This document shows positions 9,257 to 18,396 of a DNA stretch of 64,000 nucleotides, piece by piece. The notes under the pieces are model-generated. The model was given only the letters and a program-made list of their open reading frames with translations. It ran no database searches and was not told the DNA's origin. Origin of the DNA: an uncultured Erysipelotrichaceae bacterium (GTDB taxonomy: Bacteria > Bacillota_I > Bacilli_A > Erysipelotrichales > Erysipelotrichaceae); contig CALVBC010000002.1 of NCBI GenBank assembly GCA_944325685.1, forward strand, positions 1-64,000, read 5' to 3'. A program made the position numbers and the translations under genes. The first letter of the stretch is position 1. The number at the start of each line of letters is the position of its first letter.

Positions 9257-11234
9257 CTTTCCACTCCATTTCATTGATGATAGCATATATATCATCGTAA
9301 TTAAATCCTTTAGCAGCTAATGAACGGAAGACCCTGTTCCTAAGTTCTGTGCCACTGTATTTGCGCATATAGTGTTTCTTTTGTTTAAGGGCTTCTTTGC
9401 GTAAGGTGATATCTTCACGCAAGATATCTTCACTCATATCCAAGCTTTCGATCGCTCTTTTGACGATGTCGCTACTAAAGCCATCAGTCAACAGTTTACG
9501 ATAGATAGCATCTTTTTTGGCTTTTAGTGACTTGCCTTTGATCGTGCTTTGATAGTAATAAGCCCTTTTTAAAGCCTTCTTATATTCTTCATCGCCATCA
9601 TCGCTTATGACCTTAGCGATGATCTCATCAGCGATATGGACCTTTTTGAGATTAGATATCATCTTATTGCGTGAGAAGAATTTCGAAGAGAATAAGGATA
9701 TCTTGGAGATAGCATATTGATAATCATCTAATAGGCCCTTTTCGATGAGCTTGCTTATGATCTCATCTTGTTTAGTATCGATGATCATAAATTTATCCTT
9801 AAGATACTCGCGCATCTCATAGATACTGTAATCACGACTGGCAAGTCTTGCCAAACAAGCCCGATAGGCCTTCGTATCCATTTCTTTTTCCTTTAATTCC
9901 TTGACGACTTCTTCTTTGATCTTGGTGTTTTTTCTAAGGCCCATATTATAGAAATTATCTAAGGAAACGATGACTTCTTCACTTTCCTTGTTGCCTTTTT
10001 CTAAAGTTACGATGACATAGTCGCTTTTGAGCTTAGTCTCTTTTAAAGTAAAGTAGTGACTATACTCTTCGATCGCTTCATCATATACCTTTAAGATCTT
10101 GTCGCAAAAGACGTCGGCATCATATTCACTGGCGATCTTTTCACCCACATCTGCCATCTTTTTTCTGGTATCTTTATCTAACACATGGAAGGCAAGTAGC
10201 TTATCAGCTAATTCACTTGCCCCATCAAAGTAAAAACCATTTTCACCTTCTTGGATAAGGTCTTCCGTTGATTCATCATGTCTAGCAAAAACGACAAGGC
10301 CTGAAGCCATGGCTTCAACATAGGTCATGCCCTGTGTTTCACTGGTCGATGCGCTTACAAAGGCATCGGCACTGTGATAGTAATGAGGAACGAGATCAAA
10401 TGGCCTCTTATTACCAAAGTAGATATAGTCTTCTAGATCTTGTGTTTTAACGCTTTGGACTAATTCATCAAGTTGAGGTCCACCACCGATGATGACAAGC
10501 TTCATCGGTGCCTTCTTCTCTTTTAAGATCTTAAAGGCCTCAATGAGCATCTCTAAAGACTTCTCTTGGGCGATCCGACCGACATAAAGGATGAGCTCTT
10601 GGCCTTCCTTTAAGCCGACTTCCTCTTTGACCTTTTGGATATCTTCTTCTGTTGAAGTCTCCTTTTTAAAGCGATAGAGCTCAGTCCCGGTTGGGATGAT
10701 GGCAATATCGGTCTTTACCCCATAGCGCAATAACATCTCCTTGGTCTTTTTACTAGGAGATATCATCTTTGTCGCTCGATCAGCAAAGACCTTGGTAAGA
10801 CTAGCGACGAGCTTTTTAGCATAGCTATCGATCACATCGAGGTCTAAGAAATTGACATAGTGCGTATAGTCTTCATAGGTCGTATGATAAGTCCTGACGA
10901 CTGGTAGATCAAACTTCGCCGCACACATCTCGGCAAAGATCCCTACCCCGAATTCCGTATGCACATGGATAAGATCGAGGCCGAGCTTTTCGATATCTTC
11001 ATATAGTAAAGGATGTAATGGTGTCGTTACAGCATAGCCATATAATTTCTTGATCTCAAGGCCTGGTAATCTGATGATATTACCTTCCTTTACGACCTTT
11101 AAGACACCAGGATATGTACAGATGACATATACATCATGCCCTCTTTCCTCTAGTTTTTTACGTAATAGTTCAACGGATGTCACAACTCCGTTGATATCTG
11201 GTAGATATGTATCTGAAAATAGACCGATCCTCAT
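9249..11234 (-). CDS. Diacylglycerol glucosyltransferase (GT4) fused to RecX
   Basis: One intact 661-residue frame carries two unrelated proteins. Residues 1-395 are a GT4 enzyme of the 1,2-diacylglycerol 3-glucosyltransferase type (alMGS/BgsB/LafA group): MRIGLFSDTYLPDINGVVTS, LIHVHTEFGVGIFAE, VVRTYHTTYEDYTHY, YVGRIAQEKSLEMLI and the EX7E pair Glu299/Glu307 in SETQGMTYVEAM. Residues about 402-661 match a full-length RecX, the modulator of RecA filaments. It has a short beta region (DYVIVTLEKG...SLDNFYNMGLRKNTKI) and three-helix repeats such as LARLASRDYSIYEMREYL, LIEKGLLDDYQYA and KGFNYDDIYAIINE. No internal ribosome site was evident near residue 400, but separate production of RecX cannot be excluded. 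The start overlaps the upstream gene by ATGA. Confidence 0.88.
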   Translation of the reverse strand: MRIGLFSDTYLPDINGVVTSVELLRKKLEERGHDVYVICTYPGVLKVVKEGNIIRLPGLEIKKLYGYAVTTPLHPLLYEDIEKLGLDLIHVHTEFGVGIFAEMCAAKFDLPVVRTYHTTYEDYTHYVNFLDLDVIDSYAKKLVASLTKVFADRATKMISPSKKTKEMLLRYGVKTDIAIIPTGTELYRFKKETSTEEDIQKVKEEVGLKEGQELILYVGRIAQEKSLEMLIEAFKILKEKKAPMKLVIIGGGPQLDELVQSVKTQDLEDYIYFGNKRPFDLVPHYYHSADAFVSASTSETQGMTYVEAMASGLVVFARHDESTEDLIQEGENGFYFDGASELADKLLAFHVLDKDTRKKMADVGEKIASEYDADVFCDKILKVYDEAIEEYSHYFTLKETKLKSDYVIVTLEKGNKESEEVIVSLDNFYNMGLRKNTKIKEEVVKELKEKEMDTKAYRACLARLASRDYSIYEMREYLKDKFMIIDTKQDEIISKLIEKGLLDDYQYAISKISLFSSKFFSRNKMISNLKKVHIADEIIAKVISDDGDEEYKKALKRAYYYQSTIKGKSLKAKKDAIYRKLLTDGFSSDIVKRAIESLDMSEDILREDITLRKEALKQKKHYMRKYSGTELRNRVFRSLAAKGFNYDDIYAIINEMEWKDE

Positions 11235-12271
11235 TCTTTCACCTTCTTTAATTTAATGTATAAAAATAGTACAGCACCGATCGCCATGACGAGATAATAA
11301 GTCACAAACCGCCACAGCAACATACCAGCACTGGCAACTGTCTGACCAAAGAGATTACCAAACATAAGGACAAAGATCATCTCTGTCCCACCACTGGCCC
11401 CTGGTATCGGGATCATACTGGAAGTGATCGCGACAAAACTGCCCATCGCGATACAATCGATCAGTATGCCAAGATCGACATCTTGACCCATCGCCACAAA
11501 GACAAAGAAAGGCACCGAATAATAGATGAGTAAGCGCAAGATATTCATAAAGAACGCTAAGACGATCTTGCCTTTATGATCTTTAAAATTACCGACTTCA
11601 TTTCTAAAACGCTCTAGTTGGACTTCGATATTCTGGATGGCCTTTTCTGGGTCTTTGACGACATGTAATTTGACACCGATATAGACACCTTTATTTTTGA
11701 TCCAATCATGGAGCTTTTTGAATTTCGCTAAAGCGATCAAGAAAGCGATGACTGAGCCGTTGATGATAAAGCCTAAGATGACAAATAGGAATAAACTGGA
11801 ATAGTTGGAATAGAAGTCATTGAATCTGATGATGATAAAGAAGGCACTGATAAAGGTCAGAGTGATCTGATAGATGATGAATTCGATCCATAAGATACTA
11901 CCAGCATCACCTGTATCGACTTTTTGCTTTTTAAAGACGTAGAATTGCGCGATCTGACCACCGCTTGCCGATGGAGTGATCCCATGGAACAAGGCAGCTA
12001 CTAAGACGTTGATATAGCCATCGATGACCTTATACTTAGGATGAGAGATCCTAGTTAAGACTACTAAGATCAGACCGATCACAAATTGCCACAATAAGAC
12101 GATAAAGATGACCAAGATGATATCCGTTATATCGATCATTTTCAAGACATCGACGATCCCTTCGCCTCCTATACCAAACGATAAGGCGATCATCAAAACA
12201 CCGATCAAGATGATAAAGATCGCATTGACGAGGTAATTACTGAAGATGCTCTTTTTCTGTTTCTCTGCCAT
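11231..12271 (-). CDS. UPF0104 / flippase-like integral membrane protein
   Basis: This is a 346-residue protein with about eight membrane segments, belonging to the family that includes the membrane part of lysylphosphatidylglycerol synthase (MprF) but without the catalytic domain. Features include the N-terminal segment FIILIGVLMIALSFGIGGEG, the family block FHGITPSASGGQIAQFYVFKK (about 93-113) and PIPGASGGTEMIFV (about 287-300). A role in moving lipids across the membrane is plausible because the gene sits directly before the glucosyl-diacylglycerol synthase, overlapping it by four bases (ATGA), but that role is inferred. Similar neighbours occur around glycolipid genes in other Firmicutes. 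The start overlaps the upstream stop by one base. Confidence 0.82.
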   Translation of the reverse strand: MAEKQKKSIFSNYLVNAIFIILIGVLMIALSFGIGGEGIVDVLKMIDITDIILVIFIVLLWQFVIGLILVVLTRISHPKYKVIDGYINVLVAALFHGITPSASGGQIAQFYVFKKQKVDTGDAGSILWIEFIIYQITLTFISAFFIIIRFNDFYSNYSSLFLFVILGFIINGSVIAFLIALAKFKKLHDWIKNKGVYIGVKLHVVKDPEKAIQNIEVQLERFRNEVGNFKDHKGKIVLAFFMNILRLLIYYSVPFFVFVAMGQDVDLGILIDCIAMGSFVAITSSMIPIPGASGGTEMIFVLMFGNLFGQTVASAGMLLWRFVTYYLVMAIGAVLFLYIKLKKVKE

Positions 12272-12798
12272 TATCTAAAAGACTCCATCACATCTTGATA
12301 TATCGAGATAAGTCGATCATCATCATTGGCGTTATATTCGTGTTCTAATAGACCAATATGATAATTACCGATACGACCGTTTTCAATGCTCACTAGCATC
12401 GGCATATATAATACCTTCTGTCCTTTTTCATCACTTTCAAGGACATCATATAATATCTCGATGATCTCATCATCGTATTCGACAAATGGATAAAGATTAC
12501 TTGATGTATCGATATAGTAGACAGTTAAGCCATATTCACTAGCTGCTTCATTTATAAGGGGTAAGGCTATATCACAATATGTACAATCATCTCCACCAAA
12601 TAAAAAGATACCTGATCCACCTTGATCATATACCGATACGAATTCTCTTGGTGTCGTTTGTACGATATTATTAAAGCCACTTACCTTTTCACTATCTTCA
12701 ACGATGGTACTTACAGTACTTACTACATGGACTCTCGTTTCGTCAAAACAACCACCTAGTATCAATAATAATATCACTAAGAGTATCAGTTTTTTCAT
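12271..12798 (-). CDS. Thioredoxin-like lipoprotein
   Basis: I take the start as ATG 12796-12798, giving MKKLILLVILLLILGGC, a textbook signal peptide with lipobox LGGC. A longer frame to 12912 would run over the promoter and the terminator of the neighbouring gene. The mature part has a thioredoxin-like region with the redox motif CTYC in FGGDDCTYCDIALPLINEA, followed by a beta strand (LTVYYIDT) and YMPMLVSIENGRI, which can hold the cis-proline site. It is likely an extracellular disulfide oxidoreductase; the partner is unknown. It is first in the glycolipid operon. There is no ribosome site: a TATAAT box lies exactly six bases before the ATG, so the mRNA is probably leaderless. Confidence 0.8.
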   Translation of the reverse strand: MKKLILLVILLLILGGCFDETRVHVVSTVSTIVEDSEKVSGFNNIVQTTPREFVSVYDQGGSGIFLFGGDDCTYCDIALPLINEAASEYGLTVYYIDTSSNLYPFVEYDDEIIEILYDVLESDEKGQKVLYMPMLVSIENGRIGNYHIGLLEHEYNANDDDRLISIYQDVMESFR

Positions 12799-12804
12799 GT
12801 CTTG

Positions 12805-12813
12805 ATTATACCA
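12805..12813 (-). promoter_or_regulatory. Extended -10 promoter giving a leaderless mRNA
   Basis: On the minus strand TGGTATAAT is followed by CAAGAC and then the ATG of the thioredoxin-like lipoprotein. With normal spacing, transcription would begin at the A of the ATG. No good -35 at 16-18 bases; the extended TGn motif fits that. Confidence 0.6.
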
Positions 12814-12859
12814 TAATATTCGCTTAACAAGAATTACACTTATGTAATGATAGAGTAAG

Positions 12860-12887
12860 ATATAGGAGACCAAACGGTCTCCTATAT
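12860..12887 (-). terminator. Hairpin after the surface-protein gene
   Basis: A perfect 12-base stem (ATATAGGAGACC with GGTCTCCTATAT) and a four-base loop begin five bases after the stop codon. The sequence after it on the minus strand is only moderately T-rich, so termination may be partial. Confidence 0.6.
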
Positions 12888-12892
12888 ATGAA

Positions 12893-15800
12893 TTACTTAG
12901 CTTTAGTATCAACGATCATGAATTTATAAACACAAGCACCTAACTCTTCAGAATATATTACATCCTTGCTGAATTCCTTTTGACACTCAGCGGTATTAGA
13001 TGGTTCATCTTCTTCGTCCTTTACAGGTGGATTAGGCTTTGATGGATCAGGTGTATCAGATGGACTTGAGATTTTAACAAATCTAACTTCGATAGTATGG
13101 TCTTTGTCGACGTTTTCTATCTTATATGAAGATACAGCACCTACTGACTTGCCATCCAACAATACATCAGAAATCTTATATCCTGAATCTGCACTCATAG
13201 TGAATTCTATATCGCCACCTTCTGTCACTGTAACGCTTCCACTTGGGGATATCGTGCCACCTTCACTTGCTTTAGCGGTTATTGTATAAGCTTTAGACTC
13301 CCATACGATCGCAAATGGACTAAATCCAGCGCGATCAACATCGAATTTGATATAGTTATCGGTAAATTCAACTGTCATTTCTTCGATTTCACATTTTGCT
13401 ATAGCTTCCTCTACTTTATCTTGACCTGAAATACCGTATTCACGATGCAAACCTTTATAATGAAGTACCTTCATATCTACACTTTTAGCTTCTTCTTTTG
13501 TCATTCCATTAGGATATGGTAAATATACTGTCATTCCATATTCGGCGGATACCCAAGCATTCCCGTTATGTGCGTCTACTAGGTCCAAATAGTGGAAATC
13601 AAAAGAATACTCTTTACATTCTTCTGCTTTACCCAATATATCGATTGCTTTTTGTTCTAGTAGCTCTTGACGGTTATCACCTTCATTAACTAAAAGGCTA
13701 TCATCTAAAATCTGGATACCTGATGGATCGGCAACACGATCCTCATCATTATTAATATAGAATTCAGGGTCAGTTGTTCCAGAATACCCGCCTTTTTTAG
13801 CCATTGCGTATGTTGCTGGTTCCGTTGGTTCTTCTAGAATATGTGTTATATCACAGTTTTTTGCATCTTCGATGTCTTTTATATATCTAACAATGAGTTT
13901 TCCGCCATCACCTAAGATGACCTCATTCCCATTGATTCGTATATCACTACTTTTAATTCCATCTATCCACGAAAATGTCGCAACATACTCACCAGGGGAA
14001 GCATCATTGTCTACGATGTTACCATTTAATTCATAAGTTACATCTAATAATTCTAATAGTTGATCTTGAAGAGTTTTATCTTCAGTGACTTTTTTATCTT
14101 CCCCTCTGACAGTTAGACTAGTAATTTGATCAACACAATTATATAAAGTTACCTTAGGAAAACCTCCACTTTCATAATTCTCACTTCCTTGTCCACCACC
14201 TGTGTAGATTGTTATATCATCTGGATTTAAGGTATATTCATTGTTATTAACAAACATAAAAGCATACGCTGTTCCGTCTTCCAAATCACGAAGTGTAATA
14301 TCTAATATCTCTTGATTATTTACTTCCTCGAGATTGATAAGCTTTGCATCGGGATCGATTGAGCCGTCATCATTTACTGGTATATATGCAATAAATAAAC
14401 CTGTTTTTTTAGCATTCTCTGGTCTAGTTACTTGAAAATGATATTCGTCCGAATTCGTTTTGATCCAATAAGCATCTTCACCTATTACTTTCCAATCAGG
14501 ATGTCTCTCTGATATCCTTTCTTGAATAACATATGCTGCATCTGGATTTTTAGCGTAAGCAATAGCTACTTCCTCATGATTATCATCTAGAGTTATTGTT
14601 CCTAAAGTGCGATTTAGAGGTATCACCCCTAATAAAGAGTCATATCCACGTTCAACTAGGATTGTATTTTCCCCTAATTTAACTTCATCACCAATTAATA
14701 AAAAATCATTTTTATTGTCCGGATATACATTCGGGGAATCCCCAAAGTCATTATAAACGTGTAACTGAGCTGTATCATTTCCATAAATAGATCCACCTAA
14801 TAATTGAACACTAGAATCTCCCCCTATCGCATAATCAACACCAAAAGCACCATTATCTGCGATTGTTCCTCCATTCATAATAAATGTTGCATTTACACTG
14901 TTAGTTTTACCGCTTACTTGAATTCCACTTCCTTTATTTCTGGATATCTCACCTCCGTTCATAGTAAGAAGAGAGCCATTATTAACTCGAAACGCTAGAC
15001 TTTTATTGTCAACGATGTGGGCTGTAACTTCAATAGTAGCTTGCGGTTGACCACCACCTTGGTTAGCTAAATATACAATACCTTTAAACGCGCTGTTGTT
15101 ACATATCGTTCCAGCAAATGTATAATGAGAACCGTTATTAGAATAAATAAGGCCCCCGGCATTACTGGAAGAACAATTTTTAATTATACTATTTTTCCCA
15201 AATGTTACTTGACCATACCACGATCTAATTAACCATGCGGAATCACTTTTACAATCGCGAATCACCCCATCAAATAACACTTCATGTGAGTAATCATTCC
15301 CTAAATCATCAAAATATAATAAGGGTACTCTGTTCACGTCTGATATTTCTGAATCTTTTTGCGCAGTAAAATTACAAAATTGGGTCCAAATAGCACTTTT
15401 TTCATGATTGTTACTTGTGATGCTAGTTATTTTCCCACTTGATAGCAGAGTTGCCTCACCACCGCCACGTAAATGAATAGCTATGCCGTCTTGTCCCTGC
15501 CACATTGCATCAGAACCTTTTATATTTTGAATTGTTCCACCGAGATTAGCTTCCCCATTATCAATATAAACTGCTCGTCCATTCATTGTTACACCATCAG
15601 CAGCGCCAATTATTCCTCCGTTCATAGTGACAATTCCACTTTGCACCCATATAGCTCCGGCAGGACCAAAATTACCAGTCTCACCCTTAATACGTTCCCA
15701 TTCATTTGTATCTACGATTTGGCTTCCTTTTTCCATGATTAGTTCACCACCTGATATCCGAATAGCCGACATACCACCATAATCCTTTAGTACAGCTCCG

Positions 15801-16639
15801 TCGCCTAAAGTTATCTTACCAGTGCCATTGTATGTAGCAATCATCGCATCTTGAACAATGTCAGCATTATTCACTGTATATGATTTTTCTACATCTTTAC
15901 CGTTCTCTTTTTCAGTATATGTAATCGTTGTTTGTCCATCACCTTCAGAATCTGCTTGAACAAAGTGTGTTCCTACTTTTTTAAACCCATCATCTAAAGT
16001 TATATTTTCTAAACGCAAAGATGCCACTATTCCTTGATTTGTAGTTCCTCCAACTTCTATCATTGCCGGATTGTAGACTTTTCTAGCTGGATCACTTGAT
16101 GTATTAAAATTATCAGCACGACTGACTATATGTCCATTGCCATTTACTGTTATATGCTTATTCCATACACCAATTTTAGTGCTGAGAGTAATATCAGACA
16201 ATAAATATATCATTCCATTATTTTCAACCTCTCCTATTGCTTTATCTAATGTTTGAAAAGGCTGATCTTCACTTCCTGTATTCTCATCGTTGCCTTCACT
16301 TGAAACATAAACGACGCTATGATCCTGACTCAATAGAGCTACTTCATTTTCTAGTGATGTAATCTCTTGTACTTCTTCCGGTATTGGCTCATCGGTAGTA
16401 ATCGTATCTGTGGTTTCGCTCGGCTTTATCTCTTCACCCTCTGTATCATCAACAATTTCTTTATCAGTCTCATCTTCAGAAGTGTCCTCTGTTATTTCAG
16501 TTTCGGTAACATCTTCAGTTTCTTCGGTCGTAATGATCTCTTCAGTCGTTTCATCGCCCTCGTCAGCTAGTGTTGATATTGGAAATGATCCAACAAGTAA
16601 CAATAATGATAATGTTGAAATAAAGAATCTTTTGAACAT
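12893..16639 (-). CDS. Large secreted beta-helix surface protein
   Basis: This 1248-residue exported protein has unknown function; adhesion or host interaction is a guess. The order is: signal peptide (1-25, cleaved near STLADE); a Thr/Glu/Asp-rich stalk (27-105); a right-handed beta-helix region (about 108-650) beginning VVYVSSEGNDENTGSEDQPF and full of MNGGEI/MNGGTI turns; linker modules; an InlB-B-like repeat (YTITAKASEGGTISPSG...HTIEVRF); a Pro/Asp linker; and a C-terminal Cys pair (TAECQKEF...ELGACVYKFMIVDTKAK). There is no LPXTG motif or membrane anchor, so the mode of cell attachment is unclear; the Cys-containing tail may matter. Base composition differs: GATC occurs twice in 14401-15000 against twelve times in 36781-37380, hinting at recent acquisition. 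AGAGGGG lies six bases before the ATG. Expression may depend on read-through of the terminator just upstream. Confidence 0.85.
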   Translation of the reverse strand: MFKRFFISTLSLLLLVGSFPISTLADEGDETTEEIITTEETEDVTETEITEDTSEDETDKEIVDDTEGEEIKPSETTDTITTDEPIPEEVQEITSLENEVALLSQDHSVVYVSSEGNDENTGSEDQPFQTLDKAIGEVENNGMIYLLSDITLSTKIGVWNKHITVNGNGHIVSRADNFNTSSDPARKVYNPAMIEVGGTTNQGIVASLRLENITLDDGFKKVGTHFVQADSEGDGQTTITYTEKENGKDVEKSYTVNNADIVQDAMIATYNGTGKITLGDGAVLKDYGGMSAIRISGGELIMEKGSQIVDTNEWERIKGETGNFGPAGAIWVQSGIVTMNGGIIGAADGVTMNGRAVYIDNGEANLGGTIQNIKGSDAMWQGQDGIAIHLRGGGEATLLSSGKITSITSNNHEKSAIWTQFCNFTAQKDSEISDVNRVPLLYFDDLGNDYSHEVLFDGVIRDCKSDSAWLIRSWYGQVTFGKNSIIKNCSSSNAGGLIYSNNGSHYTFAGTICNNSAFKGIVYLANQGGGQPQATIEVTAHIVDNKSLAFRVNNGSLLTMNGGEISRNKGSGIQVSGKTNSVNATFIMNGGTIADNGAFGVDYAIGGDSSVQLLGGSIYGNDTAQLHVYNDFGDSPNVYPDNKNDFLLIGDEVKLGENTILVERGYDSLLGVIPLNRTLGTITLDDNHEEVAIAYAKNPDAAYVIQERISERHPDWKVIGEDAYWIKTNSDEYHFQVTRPENAKKTGLFIAYIPVNDDGSIDPDAKLINLEEVNNQEILDITLRDLEDGTAYAFMFVNNNEYTLNPDDITIYTGGGQGSENYESGGFPKVTLYNCVDQITSLTVRGEDKKVTEDKTLQDQLLELLDVTYELNGNIVDNDASPGEYVATFSWIDGIKSSDIRINGNEVILGDGGKLIVRYIKDIEDAKNCDITHILEEPTEPATYAMAKKGGYSGTTDPEFYINNDEDRVADPSGIQILDDSLLVNEGDNRQELLEQKAIDILGKAEECKEYSFDFHYLDLVDAHNGNAWVSAEYGMTVYLPYPNGMTKEEAKSVDMKVLHYKGLHREYGISGQDKVEEAIAKCEIEEMTVEFTDNYIKFDVDRAGFSPFAIVWESKAYTITAKASEGGTISPSGSVTVTEGGDIEFTMSADSGYKISDVLLDGKSVGAVSSYKIENVDKDHTIEVRFVKISSPSDTPDPSKPNPPVKDEEDEPSNTAECQKEFSKDVIYSEELGACVYKFMIVDTKAK

Positions 16640-16663
16640 AGTATTCCCCTCTCTTTAGATTAT

Positions 16664-16701
16664 AAAAAAGCACCTATGGCAGTAGATCCACCACAAGTGC
16701 T
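16664..16701 (-). terminator. Intrinsic terminator in the leader of the surface-protein gene
   Basis: On the minus strand AGCACTTGTGG (16701-16691) pairs over 11 bases (two G-U) with CCATAGGTGCT (16679-16669), followed by six T. It lies 24 bases before the surface-protein ATG. There is no complete minus-strand gene just upstream except the short repeat ORF, so it acts as a possible attenuator. The T-run merges with TATAAT (16659-16664), which lacks any -35. Confidence 0.75.
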
Positions 16702-16733
16702 CGCTTAAAAGTATTCTCTTTGGAATTTGTTAT

Positions 16734-16859
<126 letters not shown>

Positions 16860-16865
16860 GATCAA

Positions 16866-16874
16866 ATAATAGCA
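16866..16874 (-). promoter_or_regulatory. Extended -10 promoter for the repeat ORF
   Basis: TGCTATTAT on the minus strand ends six bases before the ATG of the repeat ORF; TTATTA is found 17 bases further upstream. This is the same layout as at 12805-12813. It would drive the repeat ORF and, past the terminator, the surface protein. Confidence 0.45.
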
Positions 16875-17117
16875 TATTTGAAGTGATTTAATAAAGTAGA
16901 AACTGATCAATGATAAATATACAGTGCGATCTAATGTGCTATACATACATATATTCAAATATCGACAAGAAAATGAAGGTCTATCAACAAGAATAAGCCT
17001 TATCATTCGATCACATCGATCAAGATCACAGACTTTTTGACACTTGATCGTTTTTGCCAAATGACAGATGGTGAATTCTTTGTGTATCATATCCTTATAA
17101 AGAGGAGTGTTATACAA
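16875..17117. other. Intergenic stretch between the surface-protein leader and the plsY-like fragment
   Basis: No convincing gene was seen here on either strand. A perfect TTGACA at 17037-17042 (plus) has no matching -10 at the right distance. A ribosome site (GAGGAG, 17102-17107) belongs to the plsY-like fragment. Confidence 0.5.
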
Positions 17118-17330
17118 GTGATTAAGACGATCGCCTTTACGATACTTGGCTATTTATCTGGAAGTATCATGTTTGCAAGACTATTTGGCAAGCTCTTTCA
17201 TAAAGATATCACCAAAGACAGTGATGATAAAAATCCTGGTACTTTTAATGCCTTTAAATACGATGGTCCAGTATGTGGCATCCTCACCTTATGTGGTGAT
17301 CTTATCATGCGGTACTGGTGGCGGTCATAA
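17118..17330 (+). pseudogene. Truncated plsY-like glycerol-3-phosphate acyltransferase
   Basis: From GTG 17118 (GAGGAG upstream at 17102-17107) the frame encodes 70 residues. MIKTIAFTILGYLSGSIMFARLFGKLF is a PlsY-like first membrane segment, then DDKNPGTFNAFKYDGPVCGILTLCGDLIM corresponds to the conserved glycine-rich loop and the start of the next helix. It then breaks off in a short unrelated tail (RYWWRS) and stops at TAA 17328-17330, exactly where the GT28 gene begins in another frame. PlsY proteins are about 200 residues with five or more membrane segments, so two thirds are missing. A deletion joining this gene to the next is the simplest reading. An assembly error is possible. Confidence 0.65.
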
Positions 17331-18396
17331 CGCAGCGGCATCAGCGATCTATGATGAGCTTAAAAGCCGTGGCCATCAAGTGACATTTATGGATCCTTAT
17401 GATCTAGTGTCTAAACGACTTACCGATCACGTTGATGACCTATATATCAAGATCGTCCAAACATCACCAAAAGCCTTTGGTTTTTTATATGACCTTGGTG
17501 AGATGCACAGAAAACTACCGATCCATTCACCTGTATATTGGATCAATGGGAAGATAGCTGATCTGATGGAAGGATATTTAAGATCTCATTACTTTGACTA
17601 TATCGTCATGACGCATATGTATCCAGCCCATATCCTAGCCCATCTAAAGAATAAGATCATACTACCTAAGACCATCCTTATCGCGACTGACTATACCTGT
17701 ATCCCTTTTATGGAAGAGACCGATTGCGACCAATATATCATCCCTTCCTCAGATCTTATATCAGAGTTCAGTAAAAGAGGTATCCCTAGCGATAAACTGA
17801 TACCCCTTGGTATACCAGTGCGAAGAGGTTTTACTTTGCCCTATGATAAAAAAGAAGTAAGGGATTCACTTGGTCTTTCTAATGATCACAAATATATCCT
17901 ACTAGCTGGTGGTAGTATCGGCGCTGGTAAACTTGAAGATACCATCGAGAGTTTAGTGCCTTATCTATTCGACAACAATGATCATCTGATCGTCATATGT
18001 GGCAATAATGATGAGCTTTATGAAGATCTAATGATGGAATACGCCGATGATATGATCAAGATCATCAAAAGCACTGATAAGATGGCTGATCTGATGAAAG
18101 CTTGTGACCTTTTCATCAGTAAACCTGGTGGTCTTTCATCTACAGAAGCCGCTGTCGTCAATATACCGCTTATCCATATATCACCGATACCGGGTTGTGA
18201 GACATATAATGCCAAATACTTTAAAGATCGTAAGATGAGTATCCTTGTGGAGGATCCTAAAGAGGAACTCATCGACAAACTAAAAACATTGGATAAAGAT
18301 ACGATCGCTATGATGATCGATGCTCAAAGACGCTATATCGATAAAGATAGCACCACGAAGATCTGTGATCTTATGGAAGCTACGATCACTTATTAA
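17293..18396 (+). CDS. GT28 glycolipid glycosyltransferase (UgtP/MGDG-synthase type)
   Basis: The family transfers glucose or galactose from a UDP-sugar to diacylglycerol. The true protein begins at VVILSCGTGGGHNAAASAIYD, the usual N-terminus of the family, so I place the start at GTG 17293 (or GTG 17296). The frame continues upstream to 17146 but that part is the plsY-like fragment read out of frame. Family features include HMYPAHILAH, ILIATDYTCIPF and the donor domain with AGGSIGAGKLED and SKPGGLSSTEAAV near the C-terminus. The length of about 368 residues is normal. No good ribosome site precedes the GTG, because the original start region seems lost at the deletion junction. The catalytic body is intact, but expression is uncertain. 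Confidence 0.78.
   Translation: MVILSCGTGGGHNAAASAIYDELKSRGHQVTFMDPYDLVSKRLTDHVDDLYIKIVQTSPKAFGFLYDLGEMHRKLPIHSPVYWINGKIADLMEGYLRSHYFDYIVMTHMYPAHILAHLKNKIILPKTILIATDYTCIPFMEETDCDQYIIPSSDLISEFSKRGIPSDKLIPLGIPVRRGFTLPYDKKEVRDSLGLSNDHKYILLAGGSIGAGKLEDTIESLVPYLFDNNDHLIVICGNNDELYEDLMMEYADDMIKIIKSTDKMADLMKACDLFISKPGGLSSTEAAVVNIPLIHISPIPGCETYNAKYFKDRKMSILVEDPKEELIDKLKTLDKDTIAMMIDAQRRYIDKDSTTKICDLMEATITY

Noticed and set aside
17146-17292. N-terminal extension of the GT28 protein
   Set aside because: These codons are the plsY-like fragment read in another frame; family similarity begins at VVILSCG.
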